A stretch of 64,000 nucleotides of DNA from Lepraria neglecta (Eukaryota; Ascomycota; Lecanoromycetes; Lecanorales; Stereocaulaceae). Positions 1 to 12,584 of this stretch are shown in pieces (position 1 is the first letter of the stretch; each line of letters begins with the position of its first letter). Made by a program: the position numbers and the translations under genes. The notes under the pieces were generated by a model. The model made no database searches. It was not told where the DNA came from and saw only the letters and a list, made by a program, of their open reading frames with translations. Location: positions 2,232,001 to 2,296,000 of the forward strand of contig CM065651.1 of NCBI GenBank assembly GCA_033220425.1, in the 5' to 3' direction.

Positions 1-504
1 GCAGAAGCAACCTTCGTCTGTCCCTCCTACTGGCTCGCCGAAGCCTTCACAAATAACGACCGCATCTCCTACAAATACCAATACTCCCTAATCGGTGCCC
101 AGCACGGCTCCGACGTCTCATCCTATTTCGGCCCACCAACACCCAACCAAGGCCCAGACTTCAACAAAGCGTTCATGACGATCTGGGGCAACTTCATCAC
201 GCAAAACAACCCGTCCATTTCAGCTTCCGTTGCAAACGGCGCAAGTTCAAACTCAACAATGGGAATGGCAGCGACGAATTTCCCGGCGTGGAGCTTGGCG
301 GCGCCGTTGCAGCTGAATTTGAATCAGACGGGTGGGACGGCATTTAGTAGTATGAGTCTTGGTGGGACGGCTCCGAATATTACTGAGTTCGAGGAGCCGG
401 GGTTGGTGAATGATTTTGAGATTGTGGATGCGTATACGTGGGAGGGAGGTAGAGGGATGAGGTGTGACTTTTGGAGGAGCGTGGGTTCCATTGTGCCGGA
501 GTGA
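1..504 (+). CDS. Type-B carboxylesterase/lipase, 3' part only
   Basis: The reading frame is open from the first base of the window to the TGA at 502-504, so the gene starts upstream and only about 167 C-terminal residues are visible. The segment LIGAQHGSDVSSYFG carries the His of the Ser-Glu-His triad in the usual context for secreted fungal type-B carboxylesterases (alpha/beta-hydrolase fold). It is followed by the typical DFNKAFMTIWGNFI helix and the closing ...CDFWRSVG segment. These enzymes hydrolyse carboxylic esters, usually outside the cell. The signal peptide and nucleophile Ser cannot be checked because they lie outside the window. The family is fairly sure; the substrate cannot be told. 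Confidence 0.8.
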   Translation, partial: AEATFVCPSYWLAEAFTNNDRISYKYQYSLIGAQHGSDVSSYFGPPTPNQGPDFNKAFMTIWGNFITQNNPSISASVANGASSNSTMGMAATNFPAWSLAAPLQLNLNQTGGTAFSSMSLGGTAPNITEFEEPGLVNDFEIVDAYTWEGGRGMRCDFWRSVGSIVPE

Positions 505-1231
505 GATGAATGGCAGACTTCGGGCCTTGTAGTTGGAGGCAAGAAGCTATAAATATGCTCATTTAAGTAACGTAGCCTTGATTCCTTGAACTCGGGCACG
601 AATATCTTTCAAGCCTCCAGGGTCCGCCGTGTGACATCAGGTGCAATTGCTTCCCCATCCTCAATGTCGTGCAAGTATCACGAACCGACAAGTCTCTAGG
701 ACTCGCTCGGCTTCTCAAGCAGGCAATTTACACTGTTCTCTTCAGGCGATGAGAGGACGAGATGCCAGCTGATTCGCTTTGCAAATACATATTTGATCTT
801 CTGGGCGAATTGTTTGTCGACCCATTTCCAAGTATGGCTTTTGGTGGTGTGCTTGGGGCAGCCTTGGCCGAGTGAGACGAAAAGAGGGTGCTGTATCATA
901 TGCTCGACATGGTAAAGCCATGCTGAACAGTGAAAGACCTAGTGGAGATGGAGTCGTTGCCACTTGGTGTCAGGTTTGACTGCTTCTCCATACATGATAC
1001 CGTGCAGATAGCAGATGCCAACGAATTGGTAGCCTCTTTGGTGCTTAGATTGGGACCCATTGGTGGGCATTCTTTCGAGTGGGCGAAGAATCAATGGGGC
1101 GCGGCTACCCTTTGCAATAAATATGCAATCCCACTGGCGAATCGTTTGTGGTCCCATCCCTGTGGTGCTCTGGCTGCTCACGTAGAATTTGCTTCTCTGA
1201 GCTCGTGATACGATCGCCTTATTAAGCTCCT
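505..1231. other. Intergenic, nothing recognised
   Basis: Only short overlapping reading frames without recognisable motifs are seen. It separates two convergent genes, so it probably holds the two 3' ends. Confidence 0.4.
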
Positions 1232-2705
1232 CTAGCTGTCTCTCCTCGGTGCGGAAAACAGAGGAGGCAAGTAAGCTCTATCTTCTTCTTGTCCCAGGAT
1301 ATTTACTCGCTCCCACCAGCCATCAATCATGGGTAAGTCGCCATAACCAAGCTTTCTTTGCTCTTCAACGCCAGGAAAGAGGGAAATTAAGATGGTTGCC
1401 CACAGGTCGTGCTTATTTCGATCTTTCGTAACTCCAGCCATGTCGCGCCATCGCTCGGTAGCCATTTTAAAGACATCCAAGGTACAGTATGGCTCAATAG
1501 TTTCACCAATGGCTGAGATAGCACTGACTTCGAATCCCTCGATTACAAGACACCCCTTATCGCCAGAAACCATCTTAGACATCATGCAAGAATATTGCTT
1601 GGGTTGAGGCAGCATAGATATCAGCCGTGCTCTTTCTATAGTCGGGCGCTGCGAGTAGTTGATAGCCATCTAACAGTCCACTGAGGGCGTAGATATGATC
1701 GTGAGGATCCGAAGCTCCGCGCTCGGTTGAAACACGAAAAGCGTAGATTATGGTCCAACGGCCTCTGTGATAGCGTTCTATCATGTCTCCGAGTCTCGCA
1801 CTTCTCATAGTTGATTCAAGTAGAGGGTAGCCGCCATACAGCAGGGGAGCCCATGACGAACAACAAATCCTGCTATGCTTCCTGTAGTTACGAGCGCCAT
1901 CTATGAACAGAGAAAGTGGCCTGGAGTAAGAGCCTACGCGTACTGTGCTCTTGGAAAAGAGTATGACTTCTTGAATGATCCAAGGTCGTTTCCACCACGC
2001 GCAACATAACATGGCCGAAAGCGATCGAAATGATGTAGACCAGAAGGGACAAATACTAACTTTGGAATTGGCGGCCACCCGGAAGAAAGGCATCTCGTGA
2101 AAGTGGAGGCCTTCAGCAAGAAGTTGCAATATATCAAAGGCGCCGATGACATCTGATGCTGTGGTGGTACTATGAGCTAAAGCTAAAGGTGGAGGCGAGT
2201 GCAGCGAAACAAGGAATCGTTTGAAGGGTATAAGTGCTTCGTCTGTTGCAAATTCCGTGTCACTGGTGCCAGCCTGAGGTATCATCTCCTCAACTTCACC
2301 AAGCCAAATTTGAAGCTCCCCCGCCTCTTTGTAGATATCCCCCATCATACCAACCTGAGACGATCGCTCCTCTACATCGGCTTGGTTGATGCAAACACCG
2401 TCTGCCCAAATGACGCGAGCGACGTCCCATTTTCGAAGATGCCGCAGTACGGTATGCAGACTCGTGGTTATCTTGATGAGGCTACCATTGGCAGTGATTT
2501 GCTCATTCGGAGTTGGATCGCCCCATACGTAAGAAAGCGTTGCATTGTCGGACCGGTCTTTCAACGAGACAGTGTAAAGTGTGCAGGTAAGGGTATCATC
2601 TATGGTGCCAGGGTGCCAAAGTACAAAGACGGATATCGTGTCGTGCTTTGCTGAGCTTGGGGTAGGAAAACGTCTTTTCTTGAGCCTGAGGCTGCTCTTT
2701 GTGTT
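1232..2705 (-). pseudogene. HET-domain (heterokaryon incompatibility) gene, frameshifted
   Basis: Reading leftwards, the HET-domain hallmarks appear in order: DDTLTCTLYTVSLKD, then NATLSYVWGDP, then IWADGVCINQADVEERSSQV, then WLGEVEE and a WKRPWIIQEV block. HET proteins trigger cell death when incompatible fungal hyphae fuse. The frame stops near 1575 after the segment ADIYAASTQAIF. The typical C-terminal part (GFEVSAISAIGETIE, then W..MAGVT) continues one base out of frame down to the stop at 1232-1234, and there is no room for a normal intron at that point. No ATG lies in the first open frame. A possible upstream exon starts at the ATG ending at 2829. At about 490 residues it is short for a HET protein. 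Probably a decaying copy. Confidence 0.7.
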
Positions 2706-2829
2706 TTAATTTCACTCACTGACCCATGAGCTGAACGCCGCGACCTCGAGCAGCAAGATTAGGTATTGGTGGAAACTGAAAATCGCTGGCCTGTTGAGCA
2801 CCATGCTCTAAGATTTCGCAAACCTCCAT

Positions 2830-5034
2830 AGCAAGAGCTGATGTCTCCTTTGAGAAGCTGTGAAGGCAAAGGAGGAGACTACAATATATGTGCAGACCAC
2901 TCTATACTGTGAGATAGGCGGGGTTCTCCAAAGCGGGATTCAAGATGTGCTTCAGGTGAAGTTGCCTCGTCCTAAGCCACAGTCAATGGAGGCTGAATTT
3001 TTACATAAGCGCCTCGAATTGGTCAGGGATTCCGCGCTAACGACTCTCAATTTTGCACGTACAACTCCCAAGGCTCGGATGATGTCATTCCCCAGACGAA
3101 GTGTGCTTGCAGGGAAAACCCCAAGTGGGAGAACTGTCTTGTTGTCAACTGCTTCAGAAAATGCGGCTTTCCAGACCTGCAAGACTGAATTTGGAAGATA
3201 AACATGTTTCAGAAGCAATTCTTTTACTACACTGAAACTGCAGTTTCATATTCTACTAAGCCTAGATACAATGCTCCAAACGGCCATTCTTCCCCCTACT
3301 TTCTACCTACTAATAAGAGCAGACTTCCTCGACTCCCTCTCATATACCACACCCTCAGCTCCTTCAAGAATTGCTCACACCAGGACAGCGCTATTAGTGT
3401 TGCCACTAGATGGAACGTCCCCCGCACTGGCCGTAAGGGTCAGAGTTTTGGATTGTTATTCCCTGAGGCTCGGAACCTGACTTAGCATCATCCGGACAGA
3501 AAAATATTTCTGACACGCTTCTTTGGATATCAGAGTATCATCAGCCGTCGCTTATTGTTGCCATCCGCACGATGAGCCACGTGTCCCGCGATACCAATCC
3601 CATCCTCTGCCACGCCCAGCTACCTAATCCTCCCTCCTTAATGCACCTCATATAGAGCCAGCGATCCTCGTCTTGCGGCCTAACACAAGATGGCGGAGGA
3701 TTCCTGTAGCTCAGCGGATGAATGAGAGTTGGCCAGCAAATTCAGACACGATACGGATGGTTGCTGGAGAGACGTGGCGGGAATGGGAAATGTGGGATGG
3801 ATTTCTTCTGTAGAGATCGTGCCACAAGGAGGATGGGATCGAGGTTTACCTAGGATATATTGCGATGGGGACTGGACCTATTCCAAGATGAATGTAAATG
3901 CCTGTTGCAAAGACACTTGCGAGGGCTTCGCTATGAGTCCCAAATACACGCTTATTATGCGGTATACTCACAAGGCTTTGCTGACAGAGGCAATGACCGC
4001 TAGGTAGCCACCTATCACTAGCGCTGACCAGGCTCTGCCCTCAGGTAGTCTAGATTGGGCAGGTGCTATTTCGAGAACAAGGCCACTTGTGGCTCACACT
4101 GGCGAGGTAATCAATCTCCAATTAGATCCTCGAGCAGCTTCCTTTGGTTACAGGATCAAACAAGCCACTGTATCTTCCCCACATCGACGCTGAAGAGCTT
4201 TTTCTAGTTCTATGGACTAGAAACGTAAATTCAGCATACTGAGTAGAAATATCCGCAGATACTCTTAGTCACTACCGCGACTGCACCTACGCGTAGCCGC
4301 ATTAGTCCGCCCAATTAATAGAGAATCGAAGACTCAGAGAGCGCTAGTAACCCCTGTCGGCGGGAGTGAAATGGAGGGTAGCATTACGTTAGCTTCGTAC
4401 TACCTTGTTGTGGTTGTATATGCCCACAATGTTGAGTCGAATAGTGTACAATGAGCTAGAGCGTGACAAACATACAAGACAGAGATAAGCGTAGCCATTC
4501 AGCCCAAATGTATCTGCTGGTGGACCATAAATTTGCGCCCTGTTGCTTCCGCCAGACTGAATGAGACATAAGTCATACGAGGTATGATATCGCCGAGAGC
4601 GCCATCTCACAACACATTTTGTTATATCCTTTCCTGGACAGAGACATGGAGACTTTTCTAGTCTGCCAAGGAAAGCAGGCGAGATGTCGTCGAGCTCAAA
4701 ACTTGCAAATGTGCGAGTATCTGGCAAAGGAATCTTCGTGTACGAATGAGCAAGACAAAGACCAATGTCATTCGAGTCACCCAGGCCACCAATGGATCAA
4801 TTTGAACGTTGGAGACTCTGCACGGTGCCTGGGGCTTAGAATTCGAAAGAGAGTAGAACACGGCCATATCAACGGTGTCAATTTTGTATAGCAACGAAAA
4901 TGGCCAAGTAGCACTCATATCAAATCTGTTCTATTCCAATGCTGAATCAATGAAACATATTATCTAAATAAGAATCTAATTTGACTAAGCCCACCCATAT
5001 GTACTTGGCTTTTGTAAGCTTCTCGCGAGCTTAT
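2830..5034. other. Long gene-poor stretch
   Basis: About 2.2 kb with only short, low-quality reading frames on both strands. The longest, at 2860-3201 (+) and 4389-4727 (-), show no motif, no signal peptide and no plausible intron-linked partner. I see no transposon ends or tRNA here. Confidence 0.35.
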
Positions 5035-6990
5035 CTATAAGTCTCTATTTTGGATATCCACGGGAGGCCTGTACTGCTTATGCCCAATGATGATATAATA
5101 GACAGTTGCAAAGATCGTAATCCCGCCAAACATAGCGATGTTCCAATTCATGGTCTGGGCCGTGACCGGTTTTGCGATGGGGAAGAAGCAAAAGATGAAG
5201 AAGGAAATCAGGAAGATGAGGGCGACGATGTTGACAGTCATGCCCCAGCGTCCGAGCGAGAACTTGGCTGGTGGTAGAGGTTCACGACGCAGGCGCTTCG
5301 AGAGGAAACAGCTGATGGAAATAATGTAGGAGGCCAGGAGGGCGGAGATGGTCAGGGAGATGATGGCGTTCAGCGCGACGGCGGAACCGATGTTGATGAG
5401 GGAGATGGCGACGCCGGAGGCGAATGAGACCCAGACTGCGTTCAAGGGGACGTTCCAGCCGGGATTGACCTGCTGGATGTTAATGGTGGGCAGATGACGA
5501 GTGAATTCTGGTGCTTACCCGTTTGAGGAAGGGCGAGAATGGCAGTCCGTTGTCTCGAGCGAAGGACCAGATCTGCCTGGAAGCGGTGGCAATCTCGCTG
5601 ATGACGGCGGAGACGAGAGTGATGATGATAATGGCGGTCAATATGTCGGTGCCGGCAAAACTGTTGGTCACATTGTAGAAATGTTGGATGAAGGGATAGC
5701 CTGTGTTTCCACTGAGGACAGCCGTACTGTCGGTGACAGTGAAGCAGAGTGTGAGGACGGTCACATAGCCCAAAAGCGCATTCAAAGCTACACCCCACAT
5801 GATGGCCCGCGGAAGAGTTTCAGAAGCATTCTTGACTTCTTCGGCTGTTGATTGTCAGGTTTTGAAATTTTGAAAAGCATATAGGTTCCCAACTTACACA
5901 TATGCACTGCACAGTCGAATCCCATCATCGAGCCCAAGGACGTGAGCAAACCAATCATGAAAGCGACCCCCATGGTGGGCCAATTACCACCATTACTGAA
6001 TGTAAGCAGTGCAGTTCTTGCATCGTTCCTAGGTGACAAAACCCAGAGGGGGACCACGATAGCGAAAAGTCCAATGACGTGAACGAGCAGGATGAATCCT
6101 TCGACGAGTGGTAGCTTTTTCGCTAGAGAAGTGTTGAAGATGATGCAAAATGTCACGACCGCTATGACAAGCAGGGTACCATGCCATCTTTGAGGTACGT
6201 AGGACTCGTGATTGAGAGCAATCAACCCTTGGATGATTGTCCCGGCCAGGAAGGACAGCCCGACGACAGATCCTTGCCATCCAGTCGCGAGGAGCCAGCC
6301 TGTTCAATGTGTCAACAAAATCAAGCATTGTGTTTGAGCGTTGAAGGCTCATACCGGTGATATAGCTCAGGTACTTTTGACACCATCGGGGTGAGAACTC
6401 TGATACCCAATGATACTGCCCGCCTGCCGTGGGTGACCTGTCAAATGGTTAGTTAATAAAGGCTAATAGATAGTCGAGCAGGCCTCCTACATCGATGCCA
6501 TTTCTCCGATGCTCAGATAGATGAAGACACTTGCGACGACTGTAACCGTGTAACCCCAGAAAAGGCCTCCAGTTCCTCCATCGGTCAAGGCAAAGAGTAG
6601 ATTCCTGGTTTGGCAGAGTCAGGCGCAAGCAGATAGATGAAGGAGGAGCAAGTATGCTCACGCAAAGATGATCTCCCAGGTGCAGATGAGGACAGCCCCG
6701 AAACCCAGGATAGAGATAAAGCTGAAGTTGCGCTGTGCATTGGATAGTCAGCCCATGTAGATGTAGCGATGGGCAGGAGCCAATTTGAGCGCTCTCACCC
6801 TAAGGACCTGAGATCTTCCCAGCACCAACATATCATGTCTGTCCGAAGCGTTACCTTGCCACTTGTCGGCAACGATCTCGACATCACCGTGGACGTCTTG
6901 CATCTGAATGTCGCTCGAGGAGTTCTCGGTGCCGAATTTGGTGGTCTCCACGAAGCCATCGTTGCCTTTGGCCATGTCTGAAGAATGCAT
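5035..6990 (-). CDS. APC-family amino-acid/GABA/choline-type permease
   Basis: A multi-exon membrane transporter of about 520 residues that moves an amino acid or related amine across a membrane with protons. From the ATG at 6988-6990 come a hydrophilic N-terminus, then NFSFISILGFGAVLICTWE (TM1 of the fungal APC/ACT family), LTDGGTGGLFWGY, the hallmark SIGEMASMSPTAGGQYHWVS, SFLAGTIIQGLIALNHESY, SLGSMMGFDCAVHM, then EEVKNASETLPRAIMWG and further helices, ending at the TAG at 5035-5037. At least six short GT...AG introns join these blocks without a stop. All transmembrane blocks I expect are present, so I regard it as intact. Closest family types are fungal GABA and choline permeases; the substrate cannot be told from sequence. 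It is one of the few undamaged genes in the left third. Confidence 0.87.
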
Positions 6991-7200
6991 GGTGGCGAAG
7001 AGCGTTGCCTGCAAGGTGGTGAAGTGATTAAGGACTGAATTGATGGAATGATGAATGAATAACAAGAGGTGTGGGTAGTGGAAAAGGAAAAACGTGGAGT
7101 GGCAGGGAAATGCATCCCTATCTTTTGCAAAAGCCATCTAGCGACGCACGTTCATGCAAGTTCCACGCAAGCCAGATGGTCCAGGCTCGATTCCCCGACA

Positions 7201-7226
7201 TAGTGCGTATAGTGCGTATAGTGCGG
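7201..7226. repeat. 9-bp direct repeat, about 3 copies
   Basis: The unit TAGTGCGTA is repeated twice in full, followed by a partial third copy. It lies about 210 bases upstream of the permease ATG, so it could be promoter-linked, but no factor is suggested. Confidence 0.6.
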
Positions 7227-8080
7227 CGGCTTCTAGCTCTAGGATAATCTCCACGGTACTGGTGGTGAAGGCGTGACATCAAGTGAGCCATGCGACTATG
7301 CATGTACTATGCTTGTACTAATGTCGACCCGGTGCACCAGTGCACGAGGTAGCTGTAGTAGCTGTACTCTCTGCCATTGCCGGCCATTCATTTGCGCCTA
7401 TCTCTTATCACACTGTTTTATAAATAATCGTCCATGCCAGACTCTTATCGAGACTATGCGTTAGCTCTTATTGTGGATGTTTGGAAGATAGGAACAGTCC
7501 TAGTAGCAGTAATTAGCAGTAATCAGCAGTGGCATCAGTCTCCCAGCCCGCCTAAGTTGGGTTGCAGGGTCGGCCCATTTTAACATGCGGGCCCCAATTT
7601 AGGGTCTCAACGATCTGGGTTGGGGCTGGCCTTTGACAGGCAATTCCTAGATCTACCTTAATGTGGCTGACACTAAGAGGCCCTAAACCCGTGGCCCCCC
7701 GTACGACATGGGCTGGATTAGCCAGTGCGCGGCCTAGAGCTAAGCCTTTAGGGGGGTGGGGGTTCTATGTACCTAACTTCTTGGCTAATCGCGGGGTCCT
7801 TTGGTCGCCATAATCAGCCACCGCAACGATTTCGCATAAGCCAATGGAGGAGGGACATGGCGAATTTAACCTCATTGTCGCAATTGTGGGGTATTTTGCT
7901 TGCAGTTTTGCTCGAAGGATCGCTCCACGTCAGGGTGGAGAGCGGAGACTCGACCCTTTATGTAATCCCAAGTCCTAATGGCAGGTCGCTAGTCGTTCGC
8001 TCGGTGAGTGGGGGCTCTCATCCGGAAGCTGATGACCTCTTCCCCGCAAAGCCAATGCTGAATTATTAGTGGATCAGTTC

Positions 8081-8107
8081 TAGTGAATTAGTGAATTAGT
8101 GAATTAG
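8081..8107. repeat. 8-bp direct repeat, about 3.4 copies
   Basis: The unit TAGTGAAT is repeated perfectly three times plus three further bases. A simple microsatellite-like tract with no evident function. Confidence 0.6.
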
Positions 8108-8917
8108 GTTGACGGAATCTCGATTCCGCCTCGGTTGCAACCTCCCACTTTCAATTTTAAAGTCCACTTACAGGGTTCTGAGCACGGCAGACTCCCCCGC
8201 TGCTAGCTCTAGCTGTCGTTGTGCCGTTGAACCGATTCGACATCAGGAGTAGAGTAATATAAATGGCTTCAAGCTGCCAAGAGTCTAGCAGGGGAGCGCA
8301 AGCCGCAGTGTCGAGACCCTGTACTGCTACCGTTTGTAGGGGTCAAATTTTTGGTGGACAAGGGAAGGTATTGGTTAAGACAGTCTTCTAAACATGAATG
8401 CATATCAGTGTGATTGCATAGATAGATTATCTCGACAAAAAACTTTGATGATCCACCCGGCGCAGGGAGGTAGCTGCTGGGAGTGGAGTCTTTGGTGGTT
8501 GGCGCTAATGCCGGGACTCACTAAGTTCTGCAGCGATCCGAGGGTCCAGGCCAACGCTAGCCGACATGGCTTGAACGAAAGAGATAATGAATATCAACAA
8601 AAAGTCACGAAACGGGGGATGGTATTTGCAGGATGAATGACTGGGATTATAATCACCTCTAGCTGTTGGCTACTTCTGCAAGGCTTTCCATCACCTCCAT
8701 ATTTGCTCATGCAGGTACCGCAGGCATCCCTTTGAAGATACGATGGGGGATTTAAATGCTTGGCGTTCTTTTTGATATCTGAACCTTAGATTCCCCCGTC
8801 CATCACGCTTTGCAACAAAAATAAACTTGCGGCTTTGCTGGAGACTCCAACCTTTTAACCCCCTTCAATTGAGAATCTGAGATGGATAGTTAAGTTCATG
8901 GACTTGCTGAGACTACA

Positions 8918-10318
8918 ATGGCGGACAATTCGACGGTGTCTGCACCGCTCGGTGCAATCACTCCCACCAATCACAGCGGCTTGATCCACATTACCAATGC
9001 TTTCGGTCTCATCTTGGTCTTGATCTCCATGATTATTCGAGTCTTCGTGCGTTTATTCATCGCTCCGCCATTCGATCGCGATGATATCGCCTTGGGTGTT
9101 GCGACGGTATGATCCAAAAGGCCTTCCTAAATAAGGCACAAATTGATTCGATCGCAGGGCTTTTGCATCGTCTACTCCTCACTCGTTTTTACTATGACAT
9201 CCCTAGGCTTTGGGAAGGCCGAAGATTTGATATCACCATCGGACCTAATAGGGCTACAAAGGGTAGCGACTTCCACAAACCACTCCTTACAGCAAGCTGA
9301 TTTGATAGGCTTCGTATGCCAGTGACCTATTCTATCTAATAGCGCTCTACTGTTCGAAATGCTCGATGTCATTTTTGTTCCTGCGATTAACACCGCAGAA
9401 GAGTCATCAAAGTGTGGCAAAGGGGATTCTTGTCGCAACTTCCGTCTGGCTGGTTGTTTCGATATTTCTGATCGCTTTGCGCTGCGACCTCTCCCACCCC
9501 TGGATCTTCATCAATCCAAAATGTACCTCCTTTGTAAGTTTTGGTCTTCTGGTTGTACGGCGATGCACTAATTGTCGTATAGGTTGATCGCTGGAAGATC
9601 ATCGGTGCCTTCGATATCGCCATCGAAGTAGCTCTGTTCGCGATGCCCATTCTCCTTGTTAAGGGTCTCAAAATGGCATTAGTGCGAAAGATTACTATTG
9701 TAGTAGTATTTGGTCTGCGATTGCCGTAAGTCCCCAGCCAAGAAAACATTGCTTGTTGTTTGCTCATGATCTGACAGGATGATCGCTTTCACGCTCCTTC
9801 GTCTCCACTCGCTCGACATCGAGACTCCCTCCAACGACCTCACCCTCTCCCTTGTCTACTTTGTCATCTGGACACTCGTCGAAGTCGACATCAGTTTTTG
9901 TTCGAGCAACATTGCCTGCCTGAAACCATTCATGGCAGCTTTCAACACATCCTACGGCGGAGTCGAGGAGATCAACGCTCTCTCGAATATCGATCGCAGC
10001 AATTACAACAAGTCTGGCCTCAGCACCATAACTTCATTGAAGTTCGGGACGAGAAGCAAGAATCGGGACGGGAGTCAGAGTCAGAGCAAGAGAAGATCGA
10101 GGAGCGTTGGCTCTCCACACGCAGAGCCGCAGCTGAGATGGGATACGATGAGGAAAGGCGATGTACTGGGGCATGAGGCGGAGGTCTCACACGAAGATAC
10201 GGAGAGCATGGGAAGTCATGGGAGCAGGCAGATGATCATTCAGAAAGATGTGACTTATAATGTGGAGTACAATACCCCGGATATCGCGAGGACGAGGACA
10301 GGGGAGAAGATCAATTGA
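8918..10318 (+). CDS. Rhodopsin-domain (PTH11/SAT4-like) integral membrane protein
   Basis: A five-exon gene for a seven-helix plasma-membrane protein of the fungal Rhodopsin-domain family (PF20684), often loosely called PTH11-like. The ATG at 8918 opens a short extracellular tail, then TM1 (HITNAFGLILVLISMIIRVF) and the characteristic FDRDDIALGVATV at the first intron. Further exons give ASYASDLFYLIALYCSK, then CSMSFLFLRLTP, the WLVVSIFLIAL helix, IFINPKCTSF, GAFDIAIEVALFAMPILLV, and the last helix DISFCSSNIACLKPFM. The hydrophilic tail has a basic Ser/Arg stretch and ends at 10318. Introns of about 45-55 bases (for example 9107-9158) join without stops. The gene looks intact. Ligand and role are unknown; members have been proposed as receptors. 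Confidence 0.83.
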
Positions 10319-12462
10319 GCGTAGGAATAGGGTAGAACAAAAGTTGAAGTGATGCTATAGAATATAGATTTACGTAGATGGCTGTTGTTCGCTTCGTCTT
10401 ACGGAGGTATATCTATGTATCACTACTGTATCTAGGAAAAATGAAAAGTGTGTCGACGTCTGAAGTTCAATTCTGGCACCACCGCTTGTATCAAGGATTA
10501 ATCAAAATATATTTGATACCCGACTTCCGAAACCCTCCTGTGACACATTCATTGCTCCTAGAGCTTACAGAAAAAGCCTACAACGACCCCGACTCTCTTG
10601 ATGAGGCTTAAGAATCTGTCAGGCCAACTCGCCAAGTGCTAGCAATTAATGATATTACGTAGTCGGAGCCCAGTGTGGGGAACTGAAAGTCAATTCACCA
10701 CTTATCCTGGTTCCGTCGATTCGTCAATTGGTCTGAAATAAATCATCCCGTCCATTCATAAATCATCAGGAGGCTTGTACTTTAGCGATCCGTTCGTAAA
10801 CGGACCAATCGGTTCATATGTCGACTGGTCGATCAGGGGAGCTCGTCGCCGCCTCTGCCCCTCAATGAGGACCCGAAAGGCACTTTAAGCTCGACTCGTA
10901 TGGGGTAGATAGATTTTACGTACTACTTTATCAGACGGGCCAGCTGCTACCATATCGGCATAGAGATCTGGTCGTTGACAGCCATAAACACGATTATGGC
11001 ACTAATAGCAACACTTAGAGCAACTGCAGTTCATTTTGTCAAGGGATCCTATAGCGGCCTCTGCACAGACCCTCTTATACCGGTTGTTTAGCAGGGCCGG
11101 ACTGCAGGGATGATCTTACTGTTGAGCAGGGGGGGCGGTTCCGGGAACTTTATCCACTCGGCTTGACAGTTGTCTTCAGGGGAGCAACGGCAACGTGCAT
11201 TAGTGTCGGAGATATTTGTCAGTGAACGGTTGCTTGCGTTATTTGGACACGGAATGCGAACGATTTCCAAATGCGCAAAATTCATGAACCAACAGGAGCG
11301 AACACTCAATTGACTGACTAGCTAAGAGATAGGAATCTATGGAGTACTAATAGACATCTCTATCTATTTACTAACAATTCTACCTGTGACTAGCGGAAAA
11401 AAACAATGGAATCGCATAAAGAGCAATCAGGCAAGCAGATTGCAACACTTTATATGCTAAGCTACGCGAGAGATAAAATTCATTTAAGTTGCATTGTATT
11501 CCCTCGCAGCTCTCCCTCACCATGTGATAATTTTGCCCACAGATCTTACTAATGAACTTCACAACTACCAAGACTGACTGGATAATATATTTCTCCGAAG
11601 ATGGACAGTTGCAATACACAGCTACATTGAGCCCAATGGCGCATAGGAGGGAATTCATAAAGACCAGCACAGCCGATATTGGCGTCAATATCAAAACTCT
11701 CCTGACGTAAGCGACTATCATATGATACCTTGATCTCTAATATTGGCCTACAATGTAGAGTGGATGCGAGTGGGGGACAAAGCGGATAACTGTCCATAGC
11801 GTTAAGAGTCTCAGGTCACCTAATTTAAGCATCAGTGGCGTCTCTCAGAACGTCGGCACTTGCAACGTTAACCGCGAAGACCGACGTGATGGCGCTTGGA
11901 CCACAAGGATTTCGGGATGCTTCCCTCACTCCAGCTACGTCTTGAAATGTTGGTGTCGGTACTCCCTTATGTCACGCACAAACCTTCTAGGTAAGCTACA
12001 ATGGCATTTAGGTTACATCTTACCACAACGAAAATTGAGCGCGCCTTGTAACACAGATTCATCCACGCAGGACTAGGCTGATGCTGCAACGGTCTAGTTC
12101 CCACAATCGCCTTTTCTAGCTCACTCAGCTTTTGTTCTGCCTGAGTTGGAATTTCCAATCCAGCCAGACAGGCTGGTTCTAGCAATCGAGCACCATCATC
12201 GACTTGAGGTGCAGACTCCCGGTGCAGGCTGTAATCTGTATGAAGAGCAGGTCAAAATAGCATACCGTCTCGGGTGTGTACCTGCTACATCTCTGATACT
12301 TCAGCCTTTTACTCAACAATCACTGCATCGGGCAACCCAAACCTTGACCCCGAAAGCGCATTGCGCTTATGTACAGGCCACCTGCTCCAGAAATATGGCA
12401 CCCCCACGAATTCTGCTGCTGTCATGGCGCACATTTTGCCGGTTCTATTGCCCTCGTGGGAA
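10319..12462. other. Gene-poor stretch
   Basis: About 2.1 kb without a supportable gene. Short ORFs (for example 10378-10611 on + and 11380-11721 on -) lack motifs and overlap on both strands. Confidence 0.35.
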
Positions 12463-12470
12463 TATATAAA
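12463..12470 (+). promoter_or_regulatory. TATA box of the small secreted protein gene
   Basis: A perfect TATATAAA lies about 115 bases upstream of the ATG at 12585, a plausible distance for a fungal core promoter with a short leader. Confidence 0.5.
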
Positions 12471-12584
12471 CTGGAGAACAGCATTCTGAAGTGCAATACC
12501 AATAGATCATTAGCTGAATCTCGAGTCTTCTTTTACGTTGACTTGTCGACAATCGCATTTCTTACATTAAAGACGCTAGATACA

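Larger units (their letters stand above)
6991..8917. other. Intergenic with short direct repeats
   Basis: About 1.9 kb upstream of two divergent genes (permease leftward, Rhodopsin-domain gene rightward). It holds two short tandem repeats (listed separately) and a GC-rich patch at about 7550-7760. No convincing coding region is seen. Confidence 0.35.

Noticed and set aside
3703-3745. tRNA-like string TGTAGCTCAGCGGATGA near 3707
   Set aside because: It resembles a D-arm, but no anticodon stem, T-arm (GTTCGAATC-like) or acceptor pairing could be found downstream.
2860-4918. Several 70-115-codon ORFs on both strands
   Set aside because: They overlap each other, use non-ATG starts in part, and show no recognisable motifs.
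7550-7760. GC-rich stretch with GGGCC-type words, possible transposon remnant
   Set aside because: No inverted or long direct repeat ends and no coding trace could be found by eye.
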